Both the position numbers and the translations under genes were made by a program. A stretch of DNA of 64,000 nucleotides, taken from contig CM030859.1 of NCBI GenBank assembly GCA_018105865.1, positions 4,702,343 through 4,766,342 on the forward strand. The letters are read 5' to 3'. Source of the stretch: Metaphire vulgaris. Its lineage: Eukaryota > Annelida > Clitellata > Crassiclitellata > Megascolecidae. This document shows, in pieces, positions 25,470-35,117 of this stretch (the stretch's first letter is position 1; each line of letters starts with the position of its first letter). A model generated the notes under the pieces. That model was not told the origin of the DNA. It was given only the letters and a program-made list of their open reading frames with translations, and did no database searches.

Positions 25470-28400
25470 CCATTATATTGATTGATGATAATTCAGTTTA
25501 TTGTCTTGCTATTAGAAAGAGTATGTTGTAAGTCAGTGATAACAACCATAGGGACACATACCTTCACCTGATTCATGTGCTCGATGAAAAGGGTGTGAGT
25601 GGCCGCATCTCGCTTTCTTACCAACACCTTCTGAAGGTGAAAAGTCTGCAAAACATTCAATCTCATAAGAGATGCCTAAACATGCCCAGCCCAGCCTTTA
25701 ACCAGAAAAGTCAGACTGTGGTCCAGGAAGTCAAAAAAATTAACAAAAACTAGCAACTAGTCCTGACTACATATCCTCACTCATGCATAGATCTACATTG
25801 ATTGACCATGGTTCACAGCTCTGATTCAGTAGTCGTGTTCAAATACTTATTCCTCCTCTGTCCAAAACTGCAAAGTTTGGTCACAGATCGGTCTCGCAAG
25901 GAAATCCAGTTTTATGGAATTCACTCGTCGAGAATGTTACAAAAGCAAACTCTTTCGCATTATTTACAAAGAGTATAAAGACACACCTAATTATCATCGG
26001 ATATAAATGACATGTGTTAAAGCGCTCTTGACTTTGGCCTTCACCATGCCAACTGCACTATAAAAATTGTCTAAGTAATAATAATAATAATAATAATAAC
26101 ATTAGTAATGAACAGAAATTATGCTGTTGTTTACGAATGCACAAATAGTCAATCATGATCTATTTGACAACAACAAAGTATAGTATTTTAAGACACGTCA
26201 AAATAAATTAACTGGAAGCAACAATTTCACGAACAGTAAATTATAAAAAGACAATAAAACCCAATATCATTAATGTCAATTCCCTAAACCTTAAGTCAAG
26301 ATACATGAATAGGTGCTTGTCCAGAATGTAGCTATTATATTGACTATATAACACTGGTCTACATTTTTAAAAAAATTTTCTGCTGACCTAGGTATTTTTG
26401 CTGATTTTACCTAATTGAGAGGTGCTGATTCCAATGGGTCAAATTTTTCCAAATGAATGCTTAATTAAAGGTGTTATAGTCAAACATTAGGGAAAATAGG
26501 AAATTCTGAAGAACCGATAACACGTAATATTTTTATTCAGCCAAAAAATGAGTCTGTCTTCAACCAAATGCAAAAATCTTAAATTTAAGTTTTGAAAGGC
26601 TCTTTTTGGATGCTGAGTTATGGTCCAGTTGTCACGCTGTAAACACCAGCAGTAGTCTGCCATAATGTTTGAACTCCATCTGCCTTGATATCTTTTCCAT
26701 GGTCTTGATGTCTTGATGGAAGCATTCTCCTTGTTCTTCACTCATAGCTCCAAGATTTGAAGTTCAGGTAGCTATGAAAGAAATGCAACTTGACACTCAT
26801 TGTTTGCCAGTCTTGAAAAGCAATCTTGAATTTTTGAACTGAAAGGTCATAATTCTCGACTCACCAAGTAAAAGTAATCATCGCATAAAAAAGCATCTTG
26901 TCTACAACTATAACATCCCATTGATTCAATAAGTCTTTGATGTTGATGCAGTATCAAACTTCTCCTCATGGAAATATTTCAAAAGATTAATTCTCTCTGC
27001 CATGATTCGTGGTTCCTGGAGCCAACACTGAACAGATTCTTTTCCTTCAGTCTTGAACCCAGTAACTCCATTCAGATCTAGATAGGTAAGGTCATTCAAC
27101 TTACAACTTCTGAGGCCAGAAATCTTCACCATCGGTATCTGTTGGCTGACAAAATTTAAACTATCATTACAGGCGTTCAATGAGCAACGGTCTCAGAGCA
27201 GAGGAGATTTGGGTGCTGGATGGAAGATTTTGTCTTTGTGGATATGCCTGAAATATTTACCAGGCAGAAGTAGCAGTCATCAACAAGGCTCTCGCCACAC
27301 CATTGGAACTAGCTAAGACTTTTTCTCTGACCTTTAGTCTTTTTCTCTGACCTTTAGTCAAATTATGAACTGTCTGAGGCTTTCAACACATGTTGCACAC
27401 TTTAGGGTGCCCAAGGTTTTCCTGGTGACCCAAGGCTTAAATCAGAAAATATGTATTCAAGCTTTATGCACAAATTCAGACACATCCCTTCTTTTTTAGG
27501 TATTGTAAAACAACCACAAATGTAGCAAAATTTGTCAGGATCATTCCCACTGCCCACAAAGTGTTCGAGTGCTGGGTGACATATTCAGAAAGCTATTTAG
27601 AAGAGTTACATTTTCCGACTTGTAAGCCTCTGTGTCGGTTTGAGCTTATGTATTTTATATCCAAAAAATGCTGACGTCTGCAGTTTAAAACATCATTAAA
27701 CTGTTGTGTTATTAAATAGGTATGTCCACTGCATATTCATATCTTTTGCACATTCTTATCTTTTTGCATATTCATTTAGCTAAAGAATTATAATACATAA
27801 TTCTACATTATTACAGTAAACAGTAAATCAGTAAACAGCATGGAAAAATGATAAGAGAAAATGGGTGTGATTTTTTCAGCACACCAAAATTAAAGATCTT
27901 GTTTTATGCAAAATTGACCAGTGTAATAGGTACATTCAAAAAATCAAAATGCAAAAATCAAATGAGCCACTGAACCTGCGAATACGCAGAATAGAGCGCG
28001 TCCACCAGCTTTTCCATGTTCATCCACAGCGCAGCACGGAAAGCAGCCGTATTACCAGACGACGCAAGACCAGCCACTCGACCAGGACCACCTACAAAAT
28101 AAACGCTTCTTAACCATTGCATCATTGCTACCATCATCCTAACCCTTTTGTTACTGTGGCAACCCCTCCCCCATTCAGATGTAGGTAGAGTAAAATTACA
28201 ACACAGAACTGTCTATCTGTACGTTTAAATACCATTGCCGCGTTCTGGACTGCCATGCATCAAAAGGTTAACTTTAGGAACCTTTCAGGTTGAAGGATCT
28301 AGTAACGAAAGGGTTAAACTAATGAAGAAAAAATACAACCAAACAGCTTCTCTCAGAACAAAACCAAAAGCATTTTCATAATTCCCTATATTGCTATTTC

Positions 28401-31400
28401 CAGTATATACCGGTAATACTGATGCATTTAATTTAATTTAATTTTTAATTTAATTTTTAATTTAATTTTTAATTTAATTTGATTAGCTATTTATATTGCG
28501 CCTAATCAATTAATGTTAGCAAGCGCATTACAATTAATGTCAATTATTATAAGCACAATTAAACAGACATGTCTTCAACTGTTTACGAAAAGCATTGTAC
28601 CTGGCTCAGGCCCTGAATTCAGATGTGTAAGACAAACCAAATCATGAAACACAAATGAAATCCAAAAGTGTCCAATTTGCCATTTGGAACTGACATTGCA
28701 ATAAATTTCTTCATTTATACAATCCTTTCAAAGTTTGCTGCTTACCTGTTTTAGATAAAATATTGTGGCCTAGTTTATAAAATTACAACTAGACTAAAAT
28801 TTGGATACAAAAATTTCAGTCTTTTTCATAAGACCTCTTGTCTGAGAGTGCAATGAATCTGTGAAGTTGTCTTCACTGAATCAAGAATCATTGAATCATG
28901 AAATTGAATTATGCCATTGTGTTAATAATGCATTTGAACACATCTACAGTTACCTTTCCTGTCACTGACGGCAGTTGTGAGCTGATTGACGTCAAGCGCC
29001 GTCTGAATCTGCTTTGACAAATGAGCTTTGCTTTGAGACATGATCTGTTCGACTGTCTGATCGAGAATGTCGAGATTGTAAAACACTTGAAGAGCAGTTG
29101 CCACTTGCGTCTGATTCTTTAACAGCAAAAAGCGGAACCCACAGAACATGGGGTAAGAATAAAAAACAAAGAAAGACAAAACCAAATTCATTCAACATAA
29201 GTGGATAATTCAAACTGACAAATAGTGCCCAATAATCAGTGACATAAACACAAACAAGAAAGACAATACATGAGTAATCACAAAAACATCAAATAGCTTT
29301 TAAAAATTTATTATTATTATTATTAAAATAATAACGACAATTTTTAAAGCACAGAATGCATGGCGAGAACCAAAGTCCAGGGAACTTTGACAAACGTTAC
29401 TTAGTTTAAGAAATGAAACAAGAGAGTCTTTAGATTTGAATGCAACAATAGAGTTCCCTTTCCTAACGTTCTCAGACATTTATATTTACATAAAACTTAA
29501 AACAAAGCAAAAGAAACATTAAATAACAATATATATATTCTGTTACATCACTAACAACTATTTTCCTTCAAATTATAAGTACTTTCATTAATATATATAA
29601 TATATATACAATCATAACGATGATGAAAAACAAAAGGATCGATAGAATTTGTGTAAATGTTCAATCAACCTGAACTTCAATTCCTTGCTCCAGCATCTTT
29701 TGCGCCTGCGTCTCGACATCTTTGCGCGCCTGTCGTATGAAACGTCGATCGGATTCAATCACTTCGATTCCAGCAAAATCGATCCTACTCGACAAATAAT
29801 CTGAAGAAAGCCGTCCACAAAACAAAAATCAACTTCAATTCAACAAAATGCCAGAAAACCTCAAAACTTTCAAACATTTACGTTTGAGATCCGAAACTGT
29901 CATTAGCTGGCATACATCAGATGCATCATAACAACAATAACATAATGTCTTCTTTAGAGTTAAAAGCTTCCAATCAGTCAGTCATACAAATACTATTGGA
30001 CATAAAAGAAGCAGACAACTTAAGACCACAAAGAACACAATTTTCTACAGCGGCCAAAGTATGCCACAGGCAAGCACATAAATCAATCTTGATCATATTG
30101 CAAATGATTTCAACAAAAATTAACCAATGTTCTATGCGTAACTAGAACTCATCTTACATAAATATCAACTAAGAATCCTTTATATTAAGGTGTTGTAAGG
30201 CCAAGACGATGTCCATACACTAATCGGCATATCCTGATTTGATGGGTCTTTAAACTACGGCTGACAGCTCACTACAGAGAGTGTCCAAGTCTTTGGCATA
30301 AGCTGATCACCTTGATATAGGAAATCAATCAAGTTGGAAACTGAATCTACCTCACTAAATGCCATGAGATCAAATAAATGACACACAGTAACAAATTGTG
30401 CTAGAAATGAATTTATATAAATTATATAGAACTCATTATTAAAGGGATTTAAAGCATGATATATTCAGTGCCATAAATTGCATACATTTATTCAGAATCA
30501 TCTTTTTCTCTGTATCATTCTCTATGACTGTTGAACTTTTATTAAAATGAAACTTAACTCAATTCCAAATAAAAATAACTGCTAAGATCTACCAAGCTCA
30601 TTCAGTGTCTGAGCAGCTTTGGTCACTTCCTTAGCGCCACCTTGCAGTTGACTGTGCAACCTTTTGCTCAGGTACATGATGCGAGTCACATGTCGCAGCA
30701 TATCACAAGTCTCCTGAAATTTCAAATTCAAGAGAAACAATTCAACAAAAATTAAACCAAACGAAATTGCATCAATCAATTTTAAGACTTCAGGGAAAAA
30801 ATTTGAAAAATACAGATTAATAGTCTGAATAAATCTGATGCCAAGAAACCTGCATTCTCTTCAACTGAGCTGTCCTAGAGACAATCTTATTGTACGGCTC
30901 AATAATACGGCCACGAATTCTGAAAACACAAGAAGACAAAACAGATTCCTTTAACAGAGCAAATCATTTGCATCATACTTACTAAACATGCAAATCATAA
31001 CTTGATTCATGCATACAAACACTTATATCTCCACCTTGGCCATGACAAATAGATTCTGATCCACATCAATGTTAAAAGAAACTTTACCATAACAACATCA
31101 AAAACAACTTATCAATCAGCGGCGTGGGTGGTATTGGCCATTAATCTGGGGAAGGTTGCCATTACTTTCCCCAGATAATAAATATTTACTGCAAGCAATG
31201 GGATCAGACAAAACTTACAATTAAATAAGAATTTAGTTTAAAAATAACCTTTCCATTGCAGCAAGCAACGACTGAATACGTGTCTGCATCGTCTGCAAAA
31301 CTCCTGCAAATTAATTAGAGACAATAAAAGGAGGATTTTAAAATATTTATGAGAAAAGAGCAGGAACCCTACTTACCTTACATTACTAGCAAGAACAAAT

Positions 31401-32991
31401 TCTTAGAAACACAATATAAATAAAAATTGTATGATGCTGAGAATGTGTCAGTGAGTGAGTGCGGCCAAATGCCATTTCTTCATCAAAATGTTAATATTCT
31501 TATAATTCACCTCAACCTGAACATTACTGGAGTTTTCTCATGTTCAGATAATTTTTATAAAACTGAATCATCTCTTAAAATTAATGCTTTTAAATGCTTT
31601 ATTGTATTGATAATGTCAAAAAAGTCAAAGTTCTTCCTGAACCTCAAGGGCTCATAGGGCGGCGCTGATCTCCGTTTCTGTAGCCCTCAGTGGAGGCTCA
31701 GCCAGGCGTGCAATACCTCGGATATGGGGCTAGTGCATCGCGTGGCGTACCTGTCTGACTTATCGCAGCATTTTACCACTGTTCCTTATTTTACCACCGC
31801 CCTCTAGCAAGTAAGGCTGAGTCGACCTTAGGGCTCCTGCGGGTCTCGAACCCGCGACCTCCTGCTCCATCGTCCAACATTGTTACCACTCTGTTAACTT
31901 CCCACTTCGTATTGATAATAAAAAATTAAATACTACTGCAATCATTTCTCACATTTAACCATATTCAGTCAAATTGAGCAATTTTCACTTATGAGTATCA
32001 GCAAGGAATAATAGTGGACATGAAACATTGACTGAATTAGCAAGAACTCTGTTGCACACATACACAGCACTGTGTCATTGCAAAAAATATGGAAAGAATG
32101 ATTATTATGCAACACTAATATTTACAAAAAATGAGCATGATCTATAAATGTGTACATTCCTGATAGTGATAAAATTTCAAAAGTACTGAAGTTATATTAT
32201 TCTCACCCCAACATTTTCAACTTCCATTGTGGGCAGTCATAATAATTAGCAGTTATATTCTCATACGGAGTCAATGGGGATTTTTCTTGATCAGCAATCC
32301 CCAGCAAATTTAACATTGATTCCAAAACAGTTGACGTGGCTTGTTTGAAATTAGAGCATAAAATTAGAAAAAGTTATCACATCGCTAGTGATACCTTCTA
32401 AAGTTTCAACTCCAGTGGCCTGAGAAAGCAGATCCTCATGATGCTGCACAACCTATAAGCAACAAATGTAAAGTGGAATATAAAGCAAATTAACGACAAC
32501 TTAAATCCATTCACTGTTATAAGTTGATTATAAACATAAACAACAACAGTAGACAGATGTTCAATACACTTCTGATTGACAAACATGACGATCCAGGTTT
32601 TCAAACTGTCTCTATATGAATTTTATTCAAAATTAAACATATGAAATTTCCTATTTTTTGATTATTTGTAAAAAGTGAACTTCTCTTGACTCCCCTCCCC
32701 CTGTCAACAACTGTCAACTAACTGTCAAACCCTAAATTGTTGACGTAATTAATGGACAGTCCCTAATAAAGCTGATCAATGAGGCATACAGTATAAGAGA
32801 GCATGAAGCCACGAACCTATGTACGACCATAAGTTTGCAAGATCTATTTACCTGGGAGTGTATTTCCTTGTCGAGCATGTTAATGCCTTCTGCCAACTTT
32901 GCAAGATGTTGGGATATTGCATGACTTTGAATAATTCGCGTGGCGTAAGCTTTAGCTTCGAAATCTGCTTCCGTGAATCGCTGGAATATTT
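14594..32991 (-). CDS. COG5: COG5, conserved oligomeric Golgi complex subunit 5 (spliced, 5' partial)
   Basis: COG5 belongs to lobe B of the COG tether, which docks retrograde vesicles at the Golgi and so keeps glycosyltransferases in place. Twenty exons, listed separately, give 767 complete codons plus one split codon, against roughly 840-860 residues in human. All 19 junctions keep frame. Segments align along nearly the whole human protein: [121 protein letters not shown] and [12 protein letters not shown]. The start codon and first residues were not found; the first visible exon begins with two bases of a split codon. The human segment after KLHQSVTK (about 22 residues) is absent here. Family identity is secure; exon edges are inferred by eye. 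Confidence 0.95.
14800..15056. repeat. (ATAC)n/(TA)n microsatellite cluster
   Basis: A block AGAATATACATGCTTACAGT occurs twice (about 14,795 and 14,908) between TA and ACAT runs. Confidence 0.9.
15350..15527. mobile_element. short inverted-repeat transposon, copy 2
   Basis: Ends GCGGTGTTTTATCCAGG and TCTGGAAAAAACATTGC; interior CTGCATTGAACTGTGTCTTT matches the 4.4-kb copy. Confidence 0.65.
16251..16330 (-). CDS. COG5: COG5 exon 19
   Basis: An 80-base exon after GTTGAAG and before GTAAGT. It encodes [19 protein letters not shown], matching human RFSQWLDDHPSEKDRLLLI. Confidence 0.92.
16460..16695 (+). repeat. LINE-like 3' end with (ATT)n tail
   Basis: TGACTGATCTCTGGAATGAC reads LTDLWNDL, like the RT C-terminus SLWNSLP, and the block ends GTGCTATAGAAGTGCATAAT followed by (TTA)n. 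Fragmentary. Confidence 0.45.
16877..17003 (-). CDS. COG5: COG5 exon 18, ends at a GC donor
   Basis: A 127-base exon after TTTCCAG. It encodes [20 protein letters not shown] and [12 protein letters not shown]. The only phase-correct donor at the conserved position is CAG|GCAAAT, a GC-AG intron; the next exon then continues [20 protein letters not shown] in frame. Confidence 0.9.
17784..17969 (-). CDS. COG5: COG5 exon 17
   Basis: A 186-base exon after ATTTCAG and before GTTAAA. It encodes [31 protein letters not shown] and [12 protein letters not shown], matching human [20 protein letters not shown]. Confidence 0.95.
18617..18748 (-). CDS. COG5: COG5 exon 16
   Basis: A 132-base exon after TTATGTAG and before GTGATC. 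It encodes [17 protein letters not shown] and FQCTEFVMQ, matching human [20 protein letters not shown]. Confidence 0.93.
19144..19247 (-). CDS. COG5: COG5 exon 15
   Basis: A 104-base exon after GATTGTAG. It encodes [20 protein letters not shown] and [12 protein letters not shown]. The donor is a weak GTATTG, chosen because it alone keeps frame into the next exon (reading [13 protein letters not shown], human GSLSSSGKPDV). Confidence 0.85.
19885..19995 (-). CDS. COG5: COG5 exon 14
   Basis: A 111-base phase-0 exon after TTTGCAG and before GTCAGC. It encodes [20 protein letters not shown] and KLHQSLSK, matching human [20 protein letters not shown]. Confidence 0.94.
21397..21496 (-). CDS. COG5: COG5 exon 13
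   Basis: A 100-base exon after GCTTGTAG and before GTTAGT. It encodes [20 protein letters not shown] and TKSEQL; compare human [20 protein letters not shown]. The core is GC-richer than the flanking introns, as expected of coding sequence. Confidence 0.94.
21865..22045. repeat. TA-rich microsatellite tract
   Basis: Alternating TATA runs with short interruptions, ending just before the COG5 intron sequence TCCGAAATCAAATTCCTGG. Confidence 0.8.
22090..22251 (-). CDS. COG5: COG5 exon 12
   Basis: A 162-base exon after TTTGTAG and before GTAACG. It encodes [32 protein letters not shown] and [11 protein letters not shown], all aligning with the human C-terminal half. Confidence 0.94.
22420..22730 (+). 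pseudogene. RTE-like LINE C-terminal fragment
   Basis: The plus strand reads [35 protein letters not shown] and ends with an ATGATGATG tail. It matches the C-terminal block of the 9.6-kb LINE type. In a COG5 intron. Confidence 0.65.
22997..23192 (-). CDS. COG5: COG5 exon 11
   Basis: A 196-base exon after TATTTTGAG and before GTAAGAG. It encodes [19 protein letters not shown] and [10 protein letters not shown], then a less conserved segment ending SRYE/D. Human counterpart: [20 protein letters not shown]. Confidence 0.92.
24092..24149. repeat. (TC)n microsatellite
   Basis: Nearly perfect TC run within the LINE remnant. Confidence 0.95.
24743..24814. repeat. (TAA)n microsatellite
   Basis: AAT/TAA run with one imperfect unit near 24,766. 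Confidence 0.95.
24967..25022 (-). pseudogene. decayed duplicate of COG5 exon 10
   Basis: Aligned with 25,205-25,263 (exon 10 plus its acceptor), 49 of 56 positions match with one 3-base gap. Translation keeps [14 protein letters not shown], compare exon 10 [14 protein letters not shown]. The 3-base deletion removes the TCAG acceptor, and the GTGAGT donor is absent, so it should not splice. Confidence 0.75.
25189..25246 (-). CDS. COG5: COG5 exon 10
   Basis: A 58-base exon after CTTCTTCAG and before a strong donor GTGAGTTG. It encodes [19 protein letters not shown], matching human TFWNSVTQALSSQFHMAT. Homology plus phase identify it. A damaged copy lies about 180 bases further along the transcript (24,967-25,022). 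Confidence 0.9.
25409..25464. repeat. (TA)n microsatellite
   Basis: TA run just upstream (in the genome) of COG5 exon 9. Confidence 0.95.
25562..25645 (-). CDS. COG5: COG5 exon 9
   Basis: An 84-base exon (28 codons, phase 0 both sides) after TTTGCAG and before GTATGT. It encodes [13 protein letters not shown] then FIEHMNQVK, matching human VQHLQKVLAKKRDP. Confidence 0.9.
25830..26102 (+). pseudogene. LINE C-terminal fragment with (TAA)n tail
   Basis: The plus strand reads [20 protein letters not shown] then KTHLIII, resembling the LWNSLP..AxSLxxFKxxLKxHL end of CR1/L2-type RTs, followed by a (TAA)n tail at about 26,079-26,100. Confidence 0.55.
26480..27600 (-). pseudogene. decayed copy of a widespread invertebrate transposon-like protein
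   Basis: Minus-strand pieces, in order: [19 protein letters not shown], a GKPWAP block, then [36 protein letters not shown], and after a frameshift [17 protein letters not shown] recall a family with DKFCYVCG near its start and GERFHQDI...RYQGRW...MADYCW near its end in many invertebrate genomes; its biochemical function is unknown to me. Stops and frameshifts make this a remnant, in a COG5 intron. Confidence 0.65.
27976..28091 (-). CDS. COG5: COG5 exon 8
   Basis: A 116-base exon after TTTGTAG and before GTTCAG. It encodes [19 protein letters not shown] and then [17 protein letters not shown]; compare human FWTNMEKLMDHIYAVCGQ. Confidence 0.92.
28420..28605 (-). repeat. LINE 3' end with (AATTT)n tail
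   Basis: GATTAGCTATTTATATTGCG and AATGTTAGCAAGCGCATTAC recur at 56,221-56,310. On the minus strand the unit ends in the LINE-like GCTTTTCGTAAACAGTTGAA...; the tail is AATTTAATTT repeats (28,424-28,478). Confidence 0.6.
28954..29116 (-). CDS. COG5: COG5 exon 7
   Basis: A 163-base exon after GTTAAAG and before GTAACT. It starts [18 protein letters not shown] and ends SDRKG, matching human [18 protein letters not shown]. Confidence 0.94.
29670..29800 (-). CDS. COG5: COG5 exon 6
   Basis: A 131-base exon after CTTCAG and before GTTGAT. It encodes [18 protein letters not shown] and then [19 protein letters not shown], matching human DYLSQGIDLSGIEVIEND. Confidence 0.93.
30593..30713 (-). CDS. COG5: COG5 exon 5
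   Basis: A 121-base exon after ATTTCAG and before GTAGAT. It contains [13 protein letters not shown] and [12 protein letters not shown], the best conserved N-terminal block of the family. Confidence 0.94.
30850..30919 (-). CDS. COG5: COG5 exon 4
   Basis: A 70-base exon after TTTTCAG and before GTTTCT. It encodes [19 protein letters not shown] then KRMQ; the EPYNKIV.RTAQL block is nearly invariant in COG5. Confidence 0.92.
31120..31185 (-). mobile_element. SINE core fragment (hairpin only)
   Basis: The minus strand reads TCTGGGGAAAGTAATGGCAA then CCTTCCCCAGATTAATGGC, the shared SINE core with a 9-bp stem, in a COG5 intron, without a head. Confidence 0.65.
31249..31303 (-). CDS. COG5: COG5 exon 3
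   Basis: A 55-base exon after TTTGCAG and before GTTATT. With the flanking bases it reads [19 protein letters not shown], matching human GVLQMMQTRIGALQGAVDR. Phase 1 in, phase 2 out. Confidence 0.92.
31646..31912 (-). mobile_element. tRNA-headed SINE
   Basis: Minus-strand copy: AGAGTGGTAACAATGTTGGA, B box GGTTCGAGACC, AGGGCGGTGGTAAAAT, and the 3' AACGGAGATCAGCGCCGCCC. It lacks the hairpin module and has a different middle from the 13,955 copy. Confidence 0.75.
32395..32452 (-). CDS. COG5: COG5 exon 2 (of those visible)
   Basis: A 58-base exon after acceptor CTTATAG and before donor GTATCAC. It reads [19 protein letters not shown] plus the first base of a Gly codon, almost identical to human [20 protein letters not shown]. 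Confidence 0.92.
32639..32764. mobile_element. truncated 'CTGTCCATTAATTA' element, copy 3
   Basis: Only one end (GTAATTAATGGACAGTCCC) and part of the interior (ATGAAATTTCCTATTTTTTG, shared with 13.6 kb) remain, in a COG5 intron. Confidence 0.65.
32852..32991 (-). CDS. COG5: COG5 exon, first visible (N-terminal region)
   Basis: Begins AA|ATATTCCAG after acceptor GTGACAG and ends CTCCCAG before donor GTAAAT. It encodes [16 protein letters not shown] followed by [19 protein letters not shown], matching the human stretch around QLAKLAQGISQLDRELHLQ. It starts one base into a codon, so an upstream exon must supply a single base and the initiator; none was recognised. Confidence 0.88.
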
Positions 32992-33300
32992 CTGTCACCA
33001 AACAGTTTTAGAATAATTTTAACTTGGCAAACTATAGGGGCGCTAAATTACTCACAGACTAAAAAGCCAAGAAAATAAAACGAGCACATCCATAACCAGT
33101 CAGTAAGCTGCCGTAAATCAAGCATTCATGCCTATTAGTCCAGATCAGAAATATTATTAAATGGCCATAATAATTTACCGTCATTTTCCAGATTATGAAA
33201 CAATTTTTCTTCCATTTTACTACACGTCTACACCTTGGTTTCCCTATTATCGCCAAGGGAGCTTGTTTAGTTTGCCTCGTGAAAATTATAACCCTCAAAC

Positions 33301-33437
<137 letters not shown>

Positions 33438-33560
33438 AATCTCGCAAATTTCTATAGCGCTTTCAGAGGCAGCACGGCAATAGCCCATTATTCCTATGCG
33501 CTTAATCTTAGTTTGAAGTTGCTATAACCAAGGGTAGGGATCATTCATGAAGACTCATTT
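33438..33560 (-). repeat. LINE/SINE 3' end fragment
   Basis: The minus strand reads GAAAGCGCTATAGAAATTTG then CGAGATTTTACTTACTTAC, the same end as the CR1/L2-like element at 12,420-12,466. Confidence 0.6.
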
Positions 33561-33970
33561 AATCCTATGGAGTATGGACGTTACAGATATGGAGGAAATG
33601 ATTTTTGAAGGGAAATTCTTTGAGTTTAGAAATAGACACTTGAGGAGATGCTGCATTTTCTATGCTTCACCGTGTTAATTTATCCTGCACTTTTCCCGAA
33701 AAATCCCCGCACTAAACCGGTATCACTAATTTATGGAGCATTGCTGATATCTAGGTCTACATGCACTCACTCAGACTTCCACGTCCATTGATGAATGGGA
33801 ATGGGTCGAAAAAAATAGACCTAAAAACGAAACAAATCTTTCGATGACTTGTCATTCTCATGGCTAATTTAAAATAATAATGTGATTGAAAATGGTTTAG
33901 GAAATTAGGAGGCTAGTCTGTGTGGAAAAAATTAAACCCGCACTTGCCAAATGTTCAAAATGACCGTGGC

Positions 33971-34005
<35 letters not shown>

Positions 34006-34012
34006 CGTGTGT
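33971..34012. repeat. (GT)n microsatellite
   Basis: GT run with GC interruptions, directly before the 34.0-kb transposon. Confidence 0.95.
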
Positions 34013-34022
34013 ATGCGTCTAT

Positions 34023-34431
34023 GGGGCTGTCCATTAATTACGTCAACAATTTAGAAGGGAAAGGGGGTTTGAAAAAGTTTAACAGTTGTTGACAGGGGAG
34101 AGGGGGGTCAAGAGAAGTTGACGTCAACAATTTCAATTTTTTCAAATAATCAAAAAACAGAAAATTTCACAGAATACTACTTATTACAATGGAAAAAAGC
34201 ATTAGAAAAAATGTCATCACCACATTTTGACACTCGATGAGGAAAAAGGGAAAAAATGGTCATTACAACAAAAATAATAACCTTGTTATTGGGACCTGTC
34301 ATTGATCTTGGAGGGGGTCAAGAGTTGTTGACGTAATTATGGGGGGTTAAGTGAAAGTTGACAGTTGTTGTCAAAGGGGGAGGGGTCAAAAATTGCCCCA
34401 AAATTGTTGACATAATTAATGGACAGCCCCT
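34023..34431. mobile_element. inverted-repeat element 'CTGTCCATTAATTA', copy 2
   Basis: GGGGCTGTCCATTAATTACG and ATAATTAATGGACAGCCCC are inverted ends, flanked by TAT on both sides. Many internal TTGACAGTTGTTGAC-like units could fold into long hairpins. No transposase. Confidence 0.8.
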
Positions 34432-34930
34432 ATATGCGCGTGCGTGAATGTAGGCCTACATATCTCGAAAACTAATTCGTAGACAGTCAACCTCAACCTG
34501 GGCACTCACCAGTCTAGTAGAGCAGAGTCGATTCCAGCATGTCCTGCGTAGCGCTTTATGCAGTCCTTTCATAACTGAAAGCGTTATATAAATTTATTTC
34601 ATTTTACCGGCATTCGTGGAGCTACTAATAGCCTAAGTAATAACATGTGGTTCTAGTTGCCCTCTAGCGAACAAAGCCCGAACGAAAGCTAAGGCCTTAA
34701 TTAGGCGAAGCAATGAATTTGTTATAAATATTTTGACGCTTCTTACTACAGTGCAAATTTCTGTTGAACCCCTTGTAGAATTTTTACACTAATATTTATT
34801 TGTCTAAAATAAAACGAACGTCCACAGTCACTTAGTTGGGAAATAAACTATGTCTCTTCAAGATCGGCCTAACATACCTTTTCTTTCTTGAGTCTCAGTC
34901 TCATAAGAGGCGTAGCTGCGATTGTCGGTT

Positions 34931-35117
34931 ATCGCTTCTCGGCCTTTTGGCTAAGATCAAAGTGTAGTATCTGTTCTTATCAGCTTAATATCTGATACGT
35001 CCCCTATCCGGGGACATCGATATTAAACTGATTTTTGGACTTAGGAGAAGATGCAGGGGCTTGCTCCGGCTTCTCCACGGGTTGGCCCGGTATTGCAGTA
35101 CCTCCGGGATCGGCCCA
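34931..35117 (+). ncRNA. U2: U2 spliceosomal snRNA gene
   Basis: U2 snRNA pairs with the intron branch point in the spliceosome. The 5' end ATCGCTTCTCGGCCTTTTGG, the branch-point-recognition GTAGTA in GTGTAGTATC, the stem-loop IIa region (TTCTTATCAG...), the Sm site ATTTTTGG near 35,031, and stem IV (GGTTGGCCCGGTATTGCAGTACCTCCGGGATCGGCCC, split by its loop) are all present, giving about 187 nt, close to the usual 187-191. The sequence AAGATCAAAGTGTAG has one A more than human U2, as I recall for fly U2. No poly-A tail or truncation marks it as a retropseudogene. It runs opposite to both neighbouring protein genes. Promoter elements were not identified. Confidence 0.95.

Noticed and set aside
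34878..34930. Possible first COG5 coding exon on the minus strand with donor AAAAG|GTATGT
   Set aside because: The phase-compatible frame has no ATG and runs into a stop within antisense U2 sequence; the ATG-started frame is out of phase with the next exon.
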